In this document: in pieces, positions 1 to 9,217 of the stretch
Position numbering within the stretch: position 1 is the first letter of the stretch
How the letters are laid out: every line of letters begins with the position of its first letter
Source: Alcanivorax sp. S71-1-4
GTDB lineage: Bacteria; Pseudomonadota; Gammaproteobacteria; Pseudomonadales; Alcanivoracaceae
NCBI RefSeq assembly: GCF_009846755.1
Contig: NZ_AQOR01000002.1
Span: 62,001-126,000, forward strand
Reading direction: 5' to 3'
Length of the DNA stretch: 64,000 nt
Made by a program: the position numbers and the translations under genes
The notes under the pieces: model-generated
Databases searched by the model: none
Told to the model about the DNA's origin: nothing
The model's input: the letters and a program-made list of their open reading frames with translations, nothing else

Positions 1-2
1 AC

Positions 3-455
3 CACGGCTTTCGCAACCCGCAACTGCGCCGCATCTTCAAGATGCTCGACCATTGCGCCATCTTCATCCTGATCGCCGGTACGTACACGCCCTTTCTGCT
101 GGTCAACATGCGTGGGCCGGTAGGCTGGACGCTGTTCGGCATCATCTGGGGGCTGGCGCTGTTCGGCGTTGTCCTGAAGCTGGTGTTCGGACACAAATAC
201 AAGATCCTGCGCGTGGTGATTTATCTGCTGATGGGCTGGCTGGTCATGTTCGCCTCCGGCGAGCTGCTGGCGCGGCTCAATGATGTCGGCTTCTGGCTGC
301 TGCTGGCAGGCGGCATCACCTATACCTTCGGTGTGATTTTTTATCTGGTACATCTGATCCCGTTCAACCACGCCATCTGGCACCTGTTCGTGGTCGGCGG
401 CAGCGTGTGCCACTTCCTCGCCGTCCTGCACGGCGTGCTGCCTTACCAGGCCTGA
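3..455 (+). CDS. hemolysin III family membrane protein (5' truncated by window edge)
   Basis: The reading frame is open from the first bases of the window, so the N-terminus lies outside. The visible part is almost wholly hydrophobic, with about five membrane segments. It carries the family hallmark LDHCAIFILIAGTYTPF near its start and the conserved His-rich end (FNHAIWHLFVVGGSVCHF). These match the HlyIII/YqfA branch of the PAQR-like family, inner-membrane proteins of poorly defined function; the haemolysin name is historical. The catalytic-type metal-binding histidines (LDH, HAIWH) are present. The stop at 453-455 is followed by about 140 bp before wrbA. Confidence 0.85.
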   Translation, partial: HGFRNPQLRRIFKMLDHCAIFILIAGTYTPFLLVNMRGPVGWTLFGIIWGLALFGVVLKLVFGHKYKILRVVIYLLMGWLVMFASGELLARLNDVGFWLLLAGGITYTFGVIFYLVHLIPFNHAIWHLFVVGGSVCHFLAVLHGVLPYQA

Positions 456-601
456 CCGCAATGCATCAGAAAAACTGATAACTCCGCTCAAGGCGGTGCA
501 GTGTTTGCGCTGCCCGCGCCCGCCTAGCATTGAAAACCCGTGAGCCACTGCTCACACCGGATATCACACAACCTGGCAGGTTTTCAGAAGGAGCCGCGGA
601 T

Positions 602-1204
602 ATGGCGAAGATTCTTGTTCTCTACTACAGCACCTGGGGCCATGTGGAAACGATGGCCGCCGCCATCGCAGAAGGCGCGCGCGGCGTGGACGGCACCGAG
701 GTCACCATCAAGCGGGTACCGGAAACCATGCCCGAGAGCGTGGCGCAGCAAATCAGCGCCAAGACGGACCAGCAGGCCCCCATCGCGGACCCGAATGAAC
801 TGGGCGACTACGACGCCATCATCTTCGGCACCCCGACCCGCTTCGGCAACATGGCCGGCCAGATGCGCAACTTCCTGGATCAGACCGGCGGGCTATGGGC
901 GAAAGGCAAGCTGATCGGCAAGGTCGGCAGCGTGTTCGCCTCCACCGGCACCCAGCACGGTGGCCAGGAAACCACCATCACTTCTTTCCACACCACCCTG
1001 TTTCACCATGGCATGGTCGTGGTGGGCGTGCCTTATGCGATCCCCGAACTGACCAACATGAAGGAAATCACCGGTGGCAGCCCCTATGGCGCCACGACGC
1101 TGGCCGACGGCGACGGCAGCCGCCAGCCGAGCGAGAACGAACTGGCGATTGCCCGCTACCAGGGCAAACACGTCGCTGAAATCACCGCAAAACTGGCGAA
1201 GTAA
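602..1204 (+). CDS. wrbA: NAD(P)H:quinone oxidoreductase WrbA
   Basis: A 200-residue flavodoxin-fold protein that reduces quinones by two electrons using FMN and NAD(P)H, limiting redox cycling in the cytoplasm. The FMN phosphate loop is near the start ([12 protein letters not shown], residues ~8-19). [18 protein letters not shown] and [10 protein letters not shown] are the WrbA signature loops. The ATG at 602 is chosen because AGAAGGAG (586-593) sits 8 bases upstream; the frame is open further upstream, but that extension adds 24 residues not found in the family. Monocistronic, convergent with the TetR gene. Confidence 0.95.
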   Translation: MAKILVLYYSTWGHVETMAAAIAEGARGVDGTEVTIKRVPETMPESVAQQISAKTDQQAPIADPNELGDYDAIIFGTPTRFGNMAGQMRNFLDQTGGLWAKGKLIGKVGSVFASTGTQHGGQETTITSFHTTLFHHGMVVVGVPYAIPELTNMKEITGGSPYGATTLADGDGSRQPSENELAIARYQGKHVAEITAKLAK

Positions 1205-1210
1205 CCTGTT

Positions 1211-1237
1211 GCTGACCGGCGTGCCGCGCCGGTCAGC
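1211..1237. terminator. bidirectional hairpin between wrbA and tetR
   Basis: GCTGACCGGCG (1211-1221) and CGCCGGTCAGC (1227-1237) form a perfect 11-bp stem with a 5-base loop, just after the wrbA stop and overlapping the stop of the convergent TetR gene. There is no long T tract, so it is a termination or mRNA-end hairpin rather than a textbook intrinsic terminator. Confidence 0.6.
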
Positions 1238-1853
1238 CTTGCCCTGCCAGGTCGCGCAGGCTGCCCTCCACCATATACGCCACCATGTCGCCCAGGCCAT
1301 CCACCAGTTGATCGAAGCTGATCACCGGGTTGGGTTCAGCCAGATGGCGAATGATGGTGAAGATGCCCCCGTTGATGATGATGTAGGACTTGGTTGGCAG
1401 GTCCGGCAGTTTCAGCAGGTGCGGATGGTGCATCACGTATTGCACCACCAGCTCCATCAACATCTTGTTGATCGGCTCAAGATTGTCCCGGTGCGCCATA
1501 TGCACGGTGTAGCTGACGTAGCTCAGGTAACGGCTGTCATCGCGCAGCAGCCAGGCGCGGAATTCGCGCAGCAGGGTGATCACCGCATCGCGGATCTCCA
1601 TGTTGACCAGTTTCGGCGTCAGCGGGCGGATGATGGCGACGATGTCCCGCACCGCATGCTGGTACATGGCGTCAAACACCGCTTCCTTGTTGGCGAAATA
1701 CTCGTACAGAGACCCCACGCTGATGCCGGCAATCTCGGCGATATGCCGCGTGGTGGTGCCTTCCATCCCGTGCCGGGAGAGCGAAATGAAGCCGGCCTCG
1801 ACAATGGCATTCACGGTCTCCCTGGCGCGGCGTTGCTGCGGTTTTCTGGGCAT
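1233..1853 (-). CDS. TetR/AcrR family transcriptional regulator
   Basis: 206 residues. The N-terminal helix-turn-helix is clear (TTRHIAEIAGISVGSLYEYF followed by NKEAVFDAM, residues ~28-55); the C-terminal ligand domain is of the usual size and not informative. It is divergent from the SDR/diiron/monooxygenase genes that begin at 1990, so it is the likely local repressor of that catabolic cluster. An imperfect palindrome at 1892-1913 in the shared promoter region is a candidate operator. The ligand is unknown; a ketone, alcohol or fatty-acid-derived effector would fit the neighbours. Confidence 0.9.
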   Translation of the reverse strand: MPRKPQQRRARETVNAIVEAGFISLSRHGMEGTTTRHIAEIAGISVGSLYEYFANKEAVFDAMYQHAVRDIVAIIRPLTPKLVNMEIRDAVITLLREFRAWLLRDDSRYLSYVSYTVHMAHRDNLEPINKMLMELVVQYVMHHPHLLKLPDLPTKSYIIINGGIFTIIRHLAEPNPVISFDQLVDGLGDMVAYMVEGSLRDLAGQG

Positions 1854-1891
1854 AGGCGTAACCGTCTTGTGATGGGGCGCTATCCGAATTG

Positions 1892-1913
1892 AATCCGAAC
1901 AATTGGTCGGAAT
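1892..1913. promoter_or_regulatory. candidate TetR operator
   Basis: AATCCGA (1892-1898) and TCGGAAT (1907-1913) form an imperfect inverted repeat (6 of 7 positions paired) around an 8-base spacer in the 136-bp divergent promoter region. A further ATCCGAAT half-site lies just upstream at 1882-1889. Size and position fit a TetR-dimer site; binding is inferred only. Confidence 0.4.
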
Positions 1914-1989
1914 ATCGTGACATCGATCAATGGCACGGTCAATCTGACATCATCGTGCCGCCTGTTGCACACCGAGCAAGCGAGGCAGC

Positions 1990-2820
1990 ATGTTCAACAA
2001 GAAGAAAGTCTCCCGCCAGGCAATGGCCGTGGTCACCGGTGCAGGCAGCGGCATCGGCAAGGCCTTTGCTCTGGAACTGGCCCGGCGTGGCGGTCGCGTC
2101 ATGTGCAGCGATATCCACCTGCACACCGCCGAACAGACCGCCCAGGCGATCCGCGATGCCGGTGGCAGTGCGCTGGGGCTGGCCTGCGATGTCTCCCGCC
2201 TGGATCAGGTAGAGCAACTGGCCACCGCCGCAGAGGACTGGCTCGGCCAGGCCCCCGATCTGGTCATCAATAACGCCGGCGTCGGCGCTGGCGGGCAGCC
2301 GATCGGCGAAACACCGATGGAAGACTGGCAATGGGTGCTGGGGGTGAACCTGTGGGGTGTCATTCATGGCAGCCACGTGTTTGCCCCCAGGCTGCGCGCA
2401 CTCGGCCACGGCGGCATCATCAATGTCTGCTCCACGGCGAGCTTCGCTGCCGCGCCGCTGATGGGCCCCTACAACACCAGCAAGGCCGCCGTGCTTGCCC
2501 TGTCGGAAACACTGGCCGCCGAAATGAGTGGCACCGGCATTCACGTGACGGCGCTGTGCCCGACCTTCGTGAAAACCAACATCACCCGCGATGGCCGTAT
2601 CCCCGAGGGCACCTCTCAGTTCGCCAACACCCTGATGAAGTGGACCGGGATTTCCGCCACGCGCGTCGCCCGCACCACACTCGACGCGCTGGACCGCAAC
2701 CAGCTTTACGTTCTGCCGCAACTGGATGCGCGCACCATCTGGCGCATGAAGCGCTTTGTACCGGGCACTTATACCCGTGGTGCCGGGCTGCTCAATCGCC
2801 TGGCCTTTTCGCGACTCTGA
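1990..2820 (+). CDS. short-chain dehydrogenase/reductase
   Basis: 276-residue classical SDR. The NAD(P) loop TGAGSGIG is at residues 16-23, NNAG at 94-97, the catalytic Ser near 148 and YxxxK at Y161/K165. First gene of a co-directional cluster: the next gene starts 13 bp after its stop, then a flavin monooxygenase follows. In this setting it probably interconverts an alcohol and ketone (or aldehyde) that is handed to the monooxygenase. Substrate not deducible. Likely repressed by the divergent TetR protein. Confidence 0.92.
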   Translation: MFNKKKVSRQAMAVVTGAGSGIGKAFALELARRGGRVMCSDIHLHTAEQTAQAIRDAGGSALGLACDVSRLDQVEQLATAAEDWLGQAPDLVINNAGVGAGGQPIGETPMEDWQWVLGVNLWGVIHGSHVFAPRLRALGHGGIINVCSTASFAAAPLMGPYNTSKAAVLALSETLAAEMSGTGIHVTALCPTFVKTNITRDGRIPEGTSQFANTLMKWTGISATRVARTTLDALDRNQLYVLPQLDARTIWRMKRFVPGTYTRGAGLLNRLAFSRL

Positions 2821-2833
2821 CAGGAGCAACTGC

Positions 2834-3760
2834 ATGGCTTCCATCGACCTGGACAAAATGCTCGCCAAGATCAAGAGCACACAGTGGGCGCTGGCCGACA
2901 TCGACTGGGATGCGCCGGGCGCGGAACGGATTACCGACGAACAGTGGCCCAAACTGAAAGCCTTCATGGCCGACCTGATGTGGATCGAGCACGTCGGCGC
3001 GCGCGCTTTCGCCGCCATGGCGAAAAAGGCGCCCACTGAGACGCTGCGCGAAATCTACACCTATTTCCATGCGGAAGAGCAACGCCACGCCAACGCCGAA
3101 ATGGCGCTGATGAAACGCTGGGGCATGCTTGAGGGCGACGAGATTCCCGAGCCGAACATCAACCTGCGGCTGGTGATCGAATGGCTGGACCGCTACGCCG
3201 ACGAGATGCCGGTGTACGTGCTCGGCACCGTGGTGCCGATGCTGGAAGTGGCACTGGACGGCGCGCTCTGCACCTTCCTGCTGGAAACCGTGGATGACCC
3301 GGTCTGTCACCAGGCGTTCGAAAAGATCAACGATGACGAATCACGCCATCTGGGCGTCGGCTTCACCGTGATGGAGATGCAGGGGCGCGGCAAGACGTTC
3401 ATCAAGCTCACCCAGATGGTGGCACCGCTGCTGGACCCGCGTCTGCTGCTCGGCATCGCGTCCTACTTCCCGCTGCTGAACAAGATGCGCGACAACATCA
3501 TGGACATGGGCCTGCCGGAAGAGAAGCTGTACAACGCGATGCGCAAGTTCGAGAAGATCGGCGGGCGCACGGCCGATGGCCGCCGCAACCCCTGGTTCCA
3601 GATCATCAGCCGCCATGGCCGGTTCGTGATCAACCGCGATAACCGTTTCTATCACGCGCCTGTGGATGCGCTGGTGCGCGCCACCCAGTACATCCCGCGA
3701 CGCGCCCTGCCGGCCGTGCCGAGCTGGGTCAAAGAGCTGACCTATCAACCTGCGGCCTGA
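2834..3760 (+). CDS. ferritin-like diiron domain protein
   Basis: 308 residues. The spacing of acidic and histidine residues fits a four-helix diiron centre: E52, E82-Q-R-H85, E138 and E169-S-R-H172. It is much longer than storage ferritins and has a basic C-terminal third. The ATG at 2834 is preceded by AGGAG at 2822-2826. It lies between the SDR and the Baeyer-Villiger type monooxygenase, which suggests an oxygen-activating enzyme (hydroxylase or desaturase type) in the same pathway. No ferredoxin or reductase gene is adjacent, so the electron donor is unknown. The reaction is not known. Confidence 0.75.
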   Translation: MASIDLDKMLAKIKSTQWALADIDWDAPGAERITDEQWPKLKAFMADLMWIEHVGARAFAAMAKKAPTETLREIYTYFHAEEQRHANAEMALMKRWGMLEGDEIPEPNINLRLVIEWLDRYADEMPVYVLGTVVPMLEVALDGALCTFLLETVDDPVCHQAFEKINDDESRHLGVGFTVMEMQGRGKTFIKLTQMVAPLLDPRLLLGIASYFPLLNKMRDNIMDMGLPEEKLYNAMRKFEKIGGRTADGRRNPWFQIISRHGRFVINRDNRFYHAPVDALVRATQYIPRRALPAVPSWVKELTYQPAA

Positions 3761-3801
3761 CGGCCGCAGCGTTCCACGCATTGACCAGGAACACCTGACA
3801 C

Positions 3802-5355
3802 ATGAGCACGACATCCGCCAACCCGGCCAAGGCCACGAAGACCTCCGCCCCGCGCAAGAAGACCCGGCGCACCAACACGCCGTCGATCAGCGCCGTGCAG
3901 AAACCCGCCTCCGTACTGATCGTCGGCGCCGGCTTTGCCGGCCTGGGCATGGCCATCCGCCTGCAACAGGCCGGCATCCGCGATATCGTCATTCTGGAGC
4001 GCGCTGACGCGGTCGGCGGCACCTGGCGTGACAACACGTATCCGGGGGCGGCATGCGATATCCCCTCGAACCTGTATTCCTATTCGTTCGCGCAGAACCC
4101 GGACTGGTCGCGCAGCTTTTCCGGCAGTGGCGAGATTCTGGAATACATTCATTATCTGGTATCGCACTTTAACCTGGCGCCCTATATCCGCTTCAACAAG
4201 CACGTCACCAGCCTGCAGTTTGATGACGCCGCCGGGCTCTGGCATGCCAGCACCGACGACGGCGAACGTATCAGCGCCCGTGCTGCGGTGATGGCGCAAG
4301 GCCCTTTGTCCAACGCCAGTTTCCCGGACATGCCGGGCCTGGAAAGTTTTGAAGGCCACAAGATCCACAGCGCCCGCTGGGATCACGATTACGATTTCAC
4401 CGGCAAACGCGTGGCGGTGATCGGCACCGGCGCCAGCGCCGTGCAGATCATTCCCGAACTGGTGAAGCAGGCCGGTTTCGTCAAGGTCTTCCAGCGCACT
4501 GCCGGCTGGGTGCTGCCCCGCCCGGATTTTGAAACACCGGCCTGGAACCGGTCTTTGTTCCGCGCATTTCCCGGCGCCCAGGACGCGCTGCGCAAGGCGC
4601 TGTATGTCACACACGAATCCATGGCCCTGGCGGTGATCTGGAACTCGCCTCTGACCCGCGTGGCCGAGCGCATCAGCCGGCTGCACCTGCGCCGGCAGGT
4701 GAAGGATCGCTGGCTGCGCCGGCAACTGACGCCGAACTTCCGCATCGGCTGCAAGCGCGTACTGCTCTCCAGCGATTACTACCCGGCGCTGCAGCAAGAC
4801 AATTGCAAGCTGATCACCTGGCCGATTGCCACGCTGTCGCCAAAGGGCATCCGCACGGTGGAAGGCATTGAACACCAGTTTGACTGCATCGTGTTTGCCA
4901 CCGGCTTCGACGTGAGCAAGACCGGCACGCCGTTCCCGGTGACCGGCACCGGCGGACGCAAGCTGGATGAAGAATGGGCGCGTGGTGCGCAGGCCTACAA
5001 GAGCATCAACGTGGCCGGCTACCCGAACCTGTTCCTGACCTTCGGCCCGAACTCCGGCCCGGGGCATAATTCGGCACTGGTCTACATGGAGTCACAGCTG
5101 GACTACGCCGTGCGCGGCATCCAGAAAATCCTCAATGAGAACCTGAAGACACTGGACGTCAAAGCCGATGCCCAGGCCAGTTACAACGTCGCCATCCAGA
5201 AACGGCTGGCAAAGACCAACTGGAATTCCGGCTGCAAGAGCTGGTACCTGACCGAGGATGGCCACAACGTGACCATGTATCCCGGCTTCGCCACCCAATA
5301 CGCTCTGCAGATGAAAACGCTGGAGCCGTCGGACTACGAGGCCACCCCGGCCTGA
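3802..5355 (+). CDS. flavin-containing monooxygenase, Baeyer-Villiger type
   Basis: 517 residues. After a 35-residue basic extension comes the FAD loop GAGFAG (42-47), the type I Baeyer-Villiger fingerprint FEGHKIHSARWD (183-194) and the NADPH loop GTGASA (208-213). Enzymes of this family insert oxygen next to a ketone to give an ester or lactone, or oxidise other carbonyl compounds and long alkanes (AlmA-like proteins are relatives). Third gene of the SDR-diiron-monooxygenase run, 41 bp after the previous stop. The Lys/Arg/Thr-rich N-terminal extension is unusual. Substrate unknown. Confidence 0.9.
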   Translation: MSTTSANPAKATKTSAPRKKTRRTNTPSISAVQKPASVLIVGAGFAGLGMAIRLQQAGIRDIVILERADAVGGTWRDNTYPGAACDIPSNLYSYSFAQNPDWSRSFSGSGEILEYIHYLVSHFNLAPYIRFNKHVTSLQFDDAAGLWHASTDDGERISARAAVMAQGPLSNASFPDMPGLESFEGHKIHSARWDHDYDFTGKRVAVIGTGASAVQIIPELVKQAGFVKVFQRTAGWVLPRPDFETPAWNRSLFRAFPGAQDALRKALYVTHESMALAVIWNSPLTRVAERISRLHLRRQVKDRWLRRQLTPNFRIGCKRVLLSSDYYPALQQDNCKLITWPIATLSPKGIRTVEGIEHQFDCIVFATGFDVSKTGTPFPVTGTGGRKLDEEWARGAQAYKSINVAGYPNLFLTFGPNSGPGHNSALVYMESQLDYAVRGIQKILNENLKTLDVKADAQASYNVAIQKRLAKTNWNSGCKSWYLTEDGHNVTMYPGFATQYALQMKTLEPSDYEATPA

Positions 5356-5359
5356 CCCG

Positions 5360-6235
5360 TCATCCGTTGCCCGCCCTGTCCCGTGCGGCGGCCTTTGCGG
5401 CCGCGCGGGACACCAGCCTGTTCAGCATCCGCATCGCCACCTCATACGGCCAGGCAAACTTGCGCTGGAACCAGTAGCCGATGCGGATATCCGGCGACGT
5501 ATAGACCATATAGCGCCCGCGCCGCACCCCCTGGAGAATCCGCCGCGCCGCCGTTTCCGGCGTCACCGCATGGCGCTGGAAACGCCCGGTGAGTTGCTGG
5601 AGTTCCGGCGCCTCGCGGTCCACCCCGACAATCTCCACCGTGCGTACCAGCCCGGTATCCACCCCCCCGGGGCACACCAGGCTGACCTGGATACCGTGCT
5701 GGCGCAGATCAAACCGCAGCACCTCGGAGATGCCCCGCAAGCCAAACTTGCTGGCGCTGTAGGCCGCATGCCAGGGCAGGCCGAACAGGCCGGCGGCGGA
5801 CGATACATTGACCAGATGGCCGCCGCGCCCGGCCTGGATCATCGCCGGCAGAAACGCCTGCATGACGTGCACCGGCCCCATCAGGTTGATGTCCAGCACA
5901 CGCCGCCAGTGATCCAGCGTCAGTTGCTCGATGGTGCCCCAGACCGAAATCCCGGCGATATTCATCAGCACATCCAGGCTACCGTGCGCGCGGTGCAACT
6001 GCTCTGCGAACGCGGCCACGGCGTCCGCGTCACAGATGTCCATCGGCATGGCCGCCAGCACCCTGGCGCCTTCGGCGCGCAACATCGCGGCGGTCTGCTC
6101 AAGCCCCGGCGCGTTGATATCCGTCAGGCACAGCAGCGCGCCCTCGCGACCCAATGCCTGGGCCACGGCACGCCCGATGCCGCTGGCCGCGCCCGTGACC
6201 AGGCAACGCTGCCCGCTGAATGTCCGCTTCGTCAT
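5360..6235 (-). CDS. short-chain dehydrogenase/reductase
   Basis: 291 residues from the ATG at 6235. TGAASGIG at 14-21, NIAG at 92-95, Y159xxxK163. The frame is open 21 codons further upstream, but MTKRTFSGQ is the natural SDR beginning and a G-rich stretch precedes it. The stop lies 4 bp from the convergent monooxygenase stop. It ends in a basic tail after YWFQRKFAWPYEV, typical of SDRs acting on lipidic or membrane-associated substrates. Probably part of the same catabolic locus, transcribed in the opposite direction. Confidence 0.9.
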   Translation of the reverse strand: MTKRTFSGQRCLVTGAASGIGRAVAQALGREGALLCLTDINAPGLEQTAAMLRAEGARVLAAMPMDICDADAVAAFAEQLHRAHGSLDVLMNIAGISVWGTIEQLTLDHWRRVLDINLMGPVHVMQAFLPAMIQAGRGGHLVNVSSAAGLFGLPWHAAYSASKFGLRGISEVLRFDLRQHGIQVSLVCPGGVDTGLVRTVEIVGVDREAPELQQLTGRFQRHAVTPETAARRILQGVRRGRYMVYTSPDIRIGYWFQRKFAWPYEVAMRMLNRLVSRAAAKAAARDRAGNG

Positions 6236-6410
6236 GCCTGCCCCGCCCGTCCGATGATTGACGCCCCAGTGTCCACCACGTCGCAACACCCGCGCCAATC
6301 AATCTGTGACATACTGGCGCGATCAGGAAGATCGCAGATCACGGGCCGTCATGACCGGTCGCAACCGGCACGCAGACAGCGGCCGGCCCGTTTCAGGGAG
6401 ACCCGATTGA

Positions 6411-7043
6411 ATGGCCAGTGATCCCCTACAACCCGAGGGTGGCTGGGCAGGGCCCTTGCAGGCCCGGCTGGAAGTGCCGCCGCCGTCAGAACGTGGCCTG
6501 CTGTTCCGCGCGGTGTCACGGATCAGTCATCTGTTTGGCCGGCCGGAGCTGCCGGCCGTATTTCCATTGCTGCACCGCAATCCACGCCTGTTCTGGGGCT
6601 GGCTGTTCTTCGCTTCGCGGCTGATGCCGTGGGGGCGGCTGGCGGCACCGGCACGTGAGCTGGTGATCCTGCGCACCGCCTGGCTGTGCCGGTCGCGGTA
6701 TGAATGGGGGCAGCATGTGGAGATTGCCGAACGGGTCGGCGTGGTCGATCGCGACATCATTGCCGTGACCCGGGGCCCGGAGGCGTTCAGTAACGCGACC
6801 CTGCGCACGCTGATCCAGGCCTGTGACGAACTGCATCAGCAGGATTGCCTCAGCGACGATACCTGGCGCCAACTCCAGATTCGCCACAGTGACAGCCAGT
6901 TACTGGAAATCATGATGCTGGTGGGACACTACCGGATGCTCGCCGGCGTGCTGATCAGTTGCGGACTGCCGCTGGAGGTGCGCATGGAAGACAACCTGAA
7001 GGCCTTCCACGCACGCATCCGCTCGCTCATTCAAACAGACTGA
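6411..7043 (+). CDS. carboxymuconolactone decarboxylase family protein
   Basis: 210 residues. The central part (ARELVILRTAWLCRSRYEWGQHVEIAERVG) is the CMD/AhpD-like helical domain. The usual CxxC is reduced to C..S before YEWxxH, as in decarboxylase-type rather than peroxidase-type members. AGGGAG at 6395-6400 precedes the ATG. It sits beside the ketone/alcohol oxidation genes, so a lactone or peroxide-handling role in that pathway is plausible but not shown. Its last 17 bp overlap the convergent msrAB gene. Confidence 0.85.
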   Translation: MASDPLQPEGGWAGPLQARLEVPPPSERGLLFRAVSRISHLFGRPELPAVFPLLHRNPRLFWGWLFFASRLMPWGRLAAPARELVILRTAWLCRSRYEWGQHVEIAERVGVVDRDIIAVTRGPEAFSNATLRTLIQACDELHQQDCLSDDTWRQLQIRHSDSQLLEIMMLVGHYRMLAGVLISCGLPLEVRMEDNLKAFHARIRSLIQTD

Positions 7044-8130
7044 GGTAGTCACCGTAGCCGAGGCGTTCCATGTCCTCTTTCGGCACAAACGTCATGGCCG
7101 CGGAATTCATGCACCAGCGCTCCCCCGTGGGCGCCGGTCCATCATTGAACACATGGCCCAGGTGCGAATCCGCATAGCGGCTGCGCACCTCGGTACGCGT
7201 CATGAACCAGGCACGGTCTTCGTGCAGCGTCACCATGTCACGCTTGATCGGCTGGGTAAAACTCGGCCAGCCGGTGCCGGAATCGTATTTGTGTACGGAG
7301 GCAAACAGCGGCTCACCGCTGATCACATCGACATAGATGCCGGCCTCTTTCTTGTCCCAGTAGGCGTTCTTGAAAGCGGGTTCGGTTTCGTCCTCGCGCG
7401 CCACCTCAAACGCTATTTCCGGCAGCAGGCGCTTGAGCGTTTCATCATCGGGCCGCACAAACGCAGCCCCTTCCCACGGCGGGCCGATCACGTTCCGGGC
7501 CTCACCTTGCGGGGCAGCGGCGGGCGGCGGCGCTGACACCCAGCTCCGCTGGTCCGGATCATCCCAATGCACCTCAAGAAACTGATCGCGACCGGAGCGG
7601 TAACGGTAGTATTTGTAGCGCAGCGGGTTCTTGCGATAGTAATCCTGGTGATAGTCCTCTGCCGGATAAAACGCATTCAGCGGCAGAATTTCCGTGACCA
7701 GTTGCGCGTCGAACCGGCCACTTTGCGCCAGCGCATCCCGCGAGGCCTGCGCCTGCCGGCGCTCTCCATCGGAGCCGTAGAAAATCACGCTGCGATACTG
7801 CGCACCACGGTCGACAAACTGGCCGCCGGCATCGGTCGGATCAATGTGCTGCCAGAACCAGGACAGCAATTGCGGGTAGGTGACGATGGCCGGATCATAA
7901 TGCACCTGCACGGCCTCAACGTGGCCCGTTTCGCCACTGGCCACCTGCTTGTAGGTGGGATTCCTTTCCTCACCCCCGGCGAAGCCGCTGACCACAGCGG
8001 AGACGCCTTCCAGCTTTTCAAAGTCGGCTTCGGTGCACCAGAAACAGCCACCGGCAAACACGGCGGTGGCCTCTGCCGCCAGCACGGGGCTGGCCAACAG
8101 GGTCAGACAAAGAGCGACAACAGCTTTCAT
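7027..8130 (-). CDS. msrAB: bifunctional peptide methionine sulfoxide reductase MsrA/MsrB, exported
   Basis: 367 residues. A signal peptide (MKAVVALCLTLLASPVLA) precedes an MsrA domain with catalytic GCFWC (C29), a Pro/Ala linker (~205-225) and a C-terminal MsrB domain with SGTGWPSF and RWCMNS (catalytic C340). It reduces both diastereomers of methionine sulfoxide in periplasmic proteins. The fusion order A-B is that of PilB-like and other exported fusions. The zinc-binding CxxC pairs of many MsrB domains are absent. A perfect AGGAGG precedes the start. Confidence 0.95.
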   Translation of the reverse strand: MKAVVALCLTLLASPVLAAEATAVFAGGCFWCTEADFEKLEGVSAVVSGFAGGEERNPTYKQVASGETGHVEAVQVHYDPAIVTYPQLLSWFWQHIDPTDAGGQFVDRGAQYRSVIFYGSDGERRQAQASRDALAQSGRFDAQLVTEILPLNAFYPAEDYHQDYYRKNPLRYKYYRYRSGRDQFLEVHWDDPDQRSWVSAPPPAAAPQGEARNVIGPPWEGAAFVRPDDETLKRLLPEIAFEVAREDETEPAFKNAYWDKKEAGIYVDVISGEPLFASVHKYDSGTGWPSFTQPIKRDMVTLHEDRAWFMTRTEVRSRYADSHLGHVFNDGPAPTGERWCMNSAAMTFVPKEDMERLGYGDYLSLFE

Positions 8131-8235
8131 GACAGATCCTCCTGCTGATGCACATTCGATGCATCACCGCTCCGAATGTTGCACAGCCGGAGGCAAGCTG
8201 CCGTGAAAAATTGTTATTTTGCCAGCGTCAGCACG

Positions 8236-9105
8236 TCATAACCGGTTGACGGGCACCTTGAGGTACACCACGCCATTGTCTTCCGCCGGTGGCATCTGCC
8301 CGGCACGGATGTTCACCTGGATCGCCGGCAGGATCAGCCTCGGCATCTCCAGCGTGGCATCCCGCTGCTCGCGCATGGCCACGAACGCCTCTTCACTGAT
8401 GCCTTCATGCACATGGATATTGCCCCGCTTCTGTGCCGCGACCGTGGTTTCACACTGATGCTCGCGGCCTGCCGGCGGATAATCGTGGCACATGAACATG
8501 CGGGTGCTGTCCGGCAACGCCAGCAGGCGCTGGATCGAGCGATACAGAGTGCGTGCATCACCTCCCGGAAAATCACAGCGCGCGGTGCCCACATCCGGCA
8601 GGAACAGGGTGTCACCGACAAACAGCGCATCGCCGATCAGCCAGGCCATGTCCGCGGGTGTGTGGCCCGGCGTGTGGAACACACGGCCGGTCAGCGCACC
8701 GATGTGGAAGGTGTCCTCTTCGCTGAACAGATGATCGAACTGGCTGCCGTCGCACAGAAACTGTTTCTCCAGGTTGAACACCTGGCGAAAGATGCCCTGC
8801 ACCTCGCGGATATGCTCGCCGATCCCGATACGGCCACCGACCGCATCCCGCACGAACGGCGCGGCAGAGAGATGATCGGCGTGGGCGTGGGTTTCCAGAA
8901 TCCAGTCCACGGTCAGCGCCTGCTCGCGGACAAAATCCACCAGCCGCTGGGCGCCGTCTGTCGAGGTGCGGCCGGACTTGTTGTCGAAATCCAGCACCGG
9001 ATCAATCACGGCGGCATGGCCGCCGGGGTGGTCGTAGACCACATAGCTCCAGGTTTCGGTATCCGGGTCGAGAAAAGGGGCCACTTGCGGGCGGACTGTA
9101 CTCAT
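8236..9105 (-). CDS. MBL-fold hydrolase, persulfide dioxygenase/Blh-like
   Basis: 289-residue metallo-beta-lactamase fold with THAHADHL (72-79), HTPGHTPADMAW and FVGDTLFLPDVGTARCDF, the ETHE1/Blh-type signature. Members oxidise glutathione persulfide to sulfite. Divergent from a BigR-like repressor, with a palindrome in between, exactly as in the bigR-blh locus of Xylella and Agrobacterium. It therefore probably acts in sulfide/sulfane-sulfur detoxification and is derepressed by sulfide. GGAG lies upstream of the ATG at 9105. Confidence 0.88.
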   Translation of the reverse strand: MSTVRPQVAPFLDPDTETWSYVVYDHPGGHAAVIDPVLDFDNKSGRTSTDGAQRLVDFVREQALTVDWILETHAHADHLSAAPFVRDAVGGRIGIGEHIREVQGIFRQVFNLEKQFLCDGSQFDHLFSEEDTFHIGALTGRVFHTPGHTPADMAWLIGDALFVGDTLFLPDVGTARCDFPGGDARTLYRSIQRLLALPDSTRMFMCHDYPPAGREHQCETTVAAQKRGNIHVHEGISEEAFVAMREQRDATLEMPRLILPAIQVNIRAGQMPPAEDNGVVYLKVPVNRL

Positions 9106-9150
9106 AGCGTTTCTCCTGGGCCGGAATCAGAGAAGGCCGGCGAATGGCAT

Positions 9151-9187
9151 CAATATATATTTACATATAATGTATTTCAATATATTG
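9151..9187. promoter_or_regulatory. candidate BigR operator/promoter
   Basis: A strongly AT-rich block in otherwise G+C-rich DNA. CAATATAT (9151-9158) and ATATATTG (9180-9187) are a perfect 8-bp inverted repeat, enclosing a second inverted repeat TACAT (9162-9166)/ATGTA (9170-9174). It lies midway between the divergent hydrolase (start 9105) and bigR (start 9218). This matches the known arrangement in which BigR covers both promoters. Confidence 0.65.
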
Positions 9188-9217
9188 TTTGCCCATCATC
9201 GACCACCGGACCGCCCC

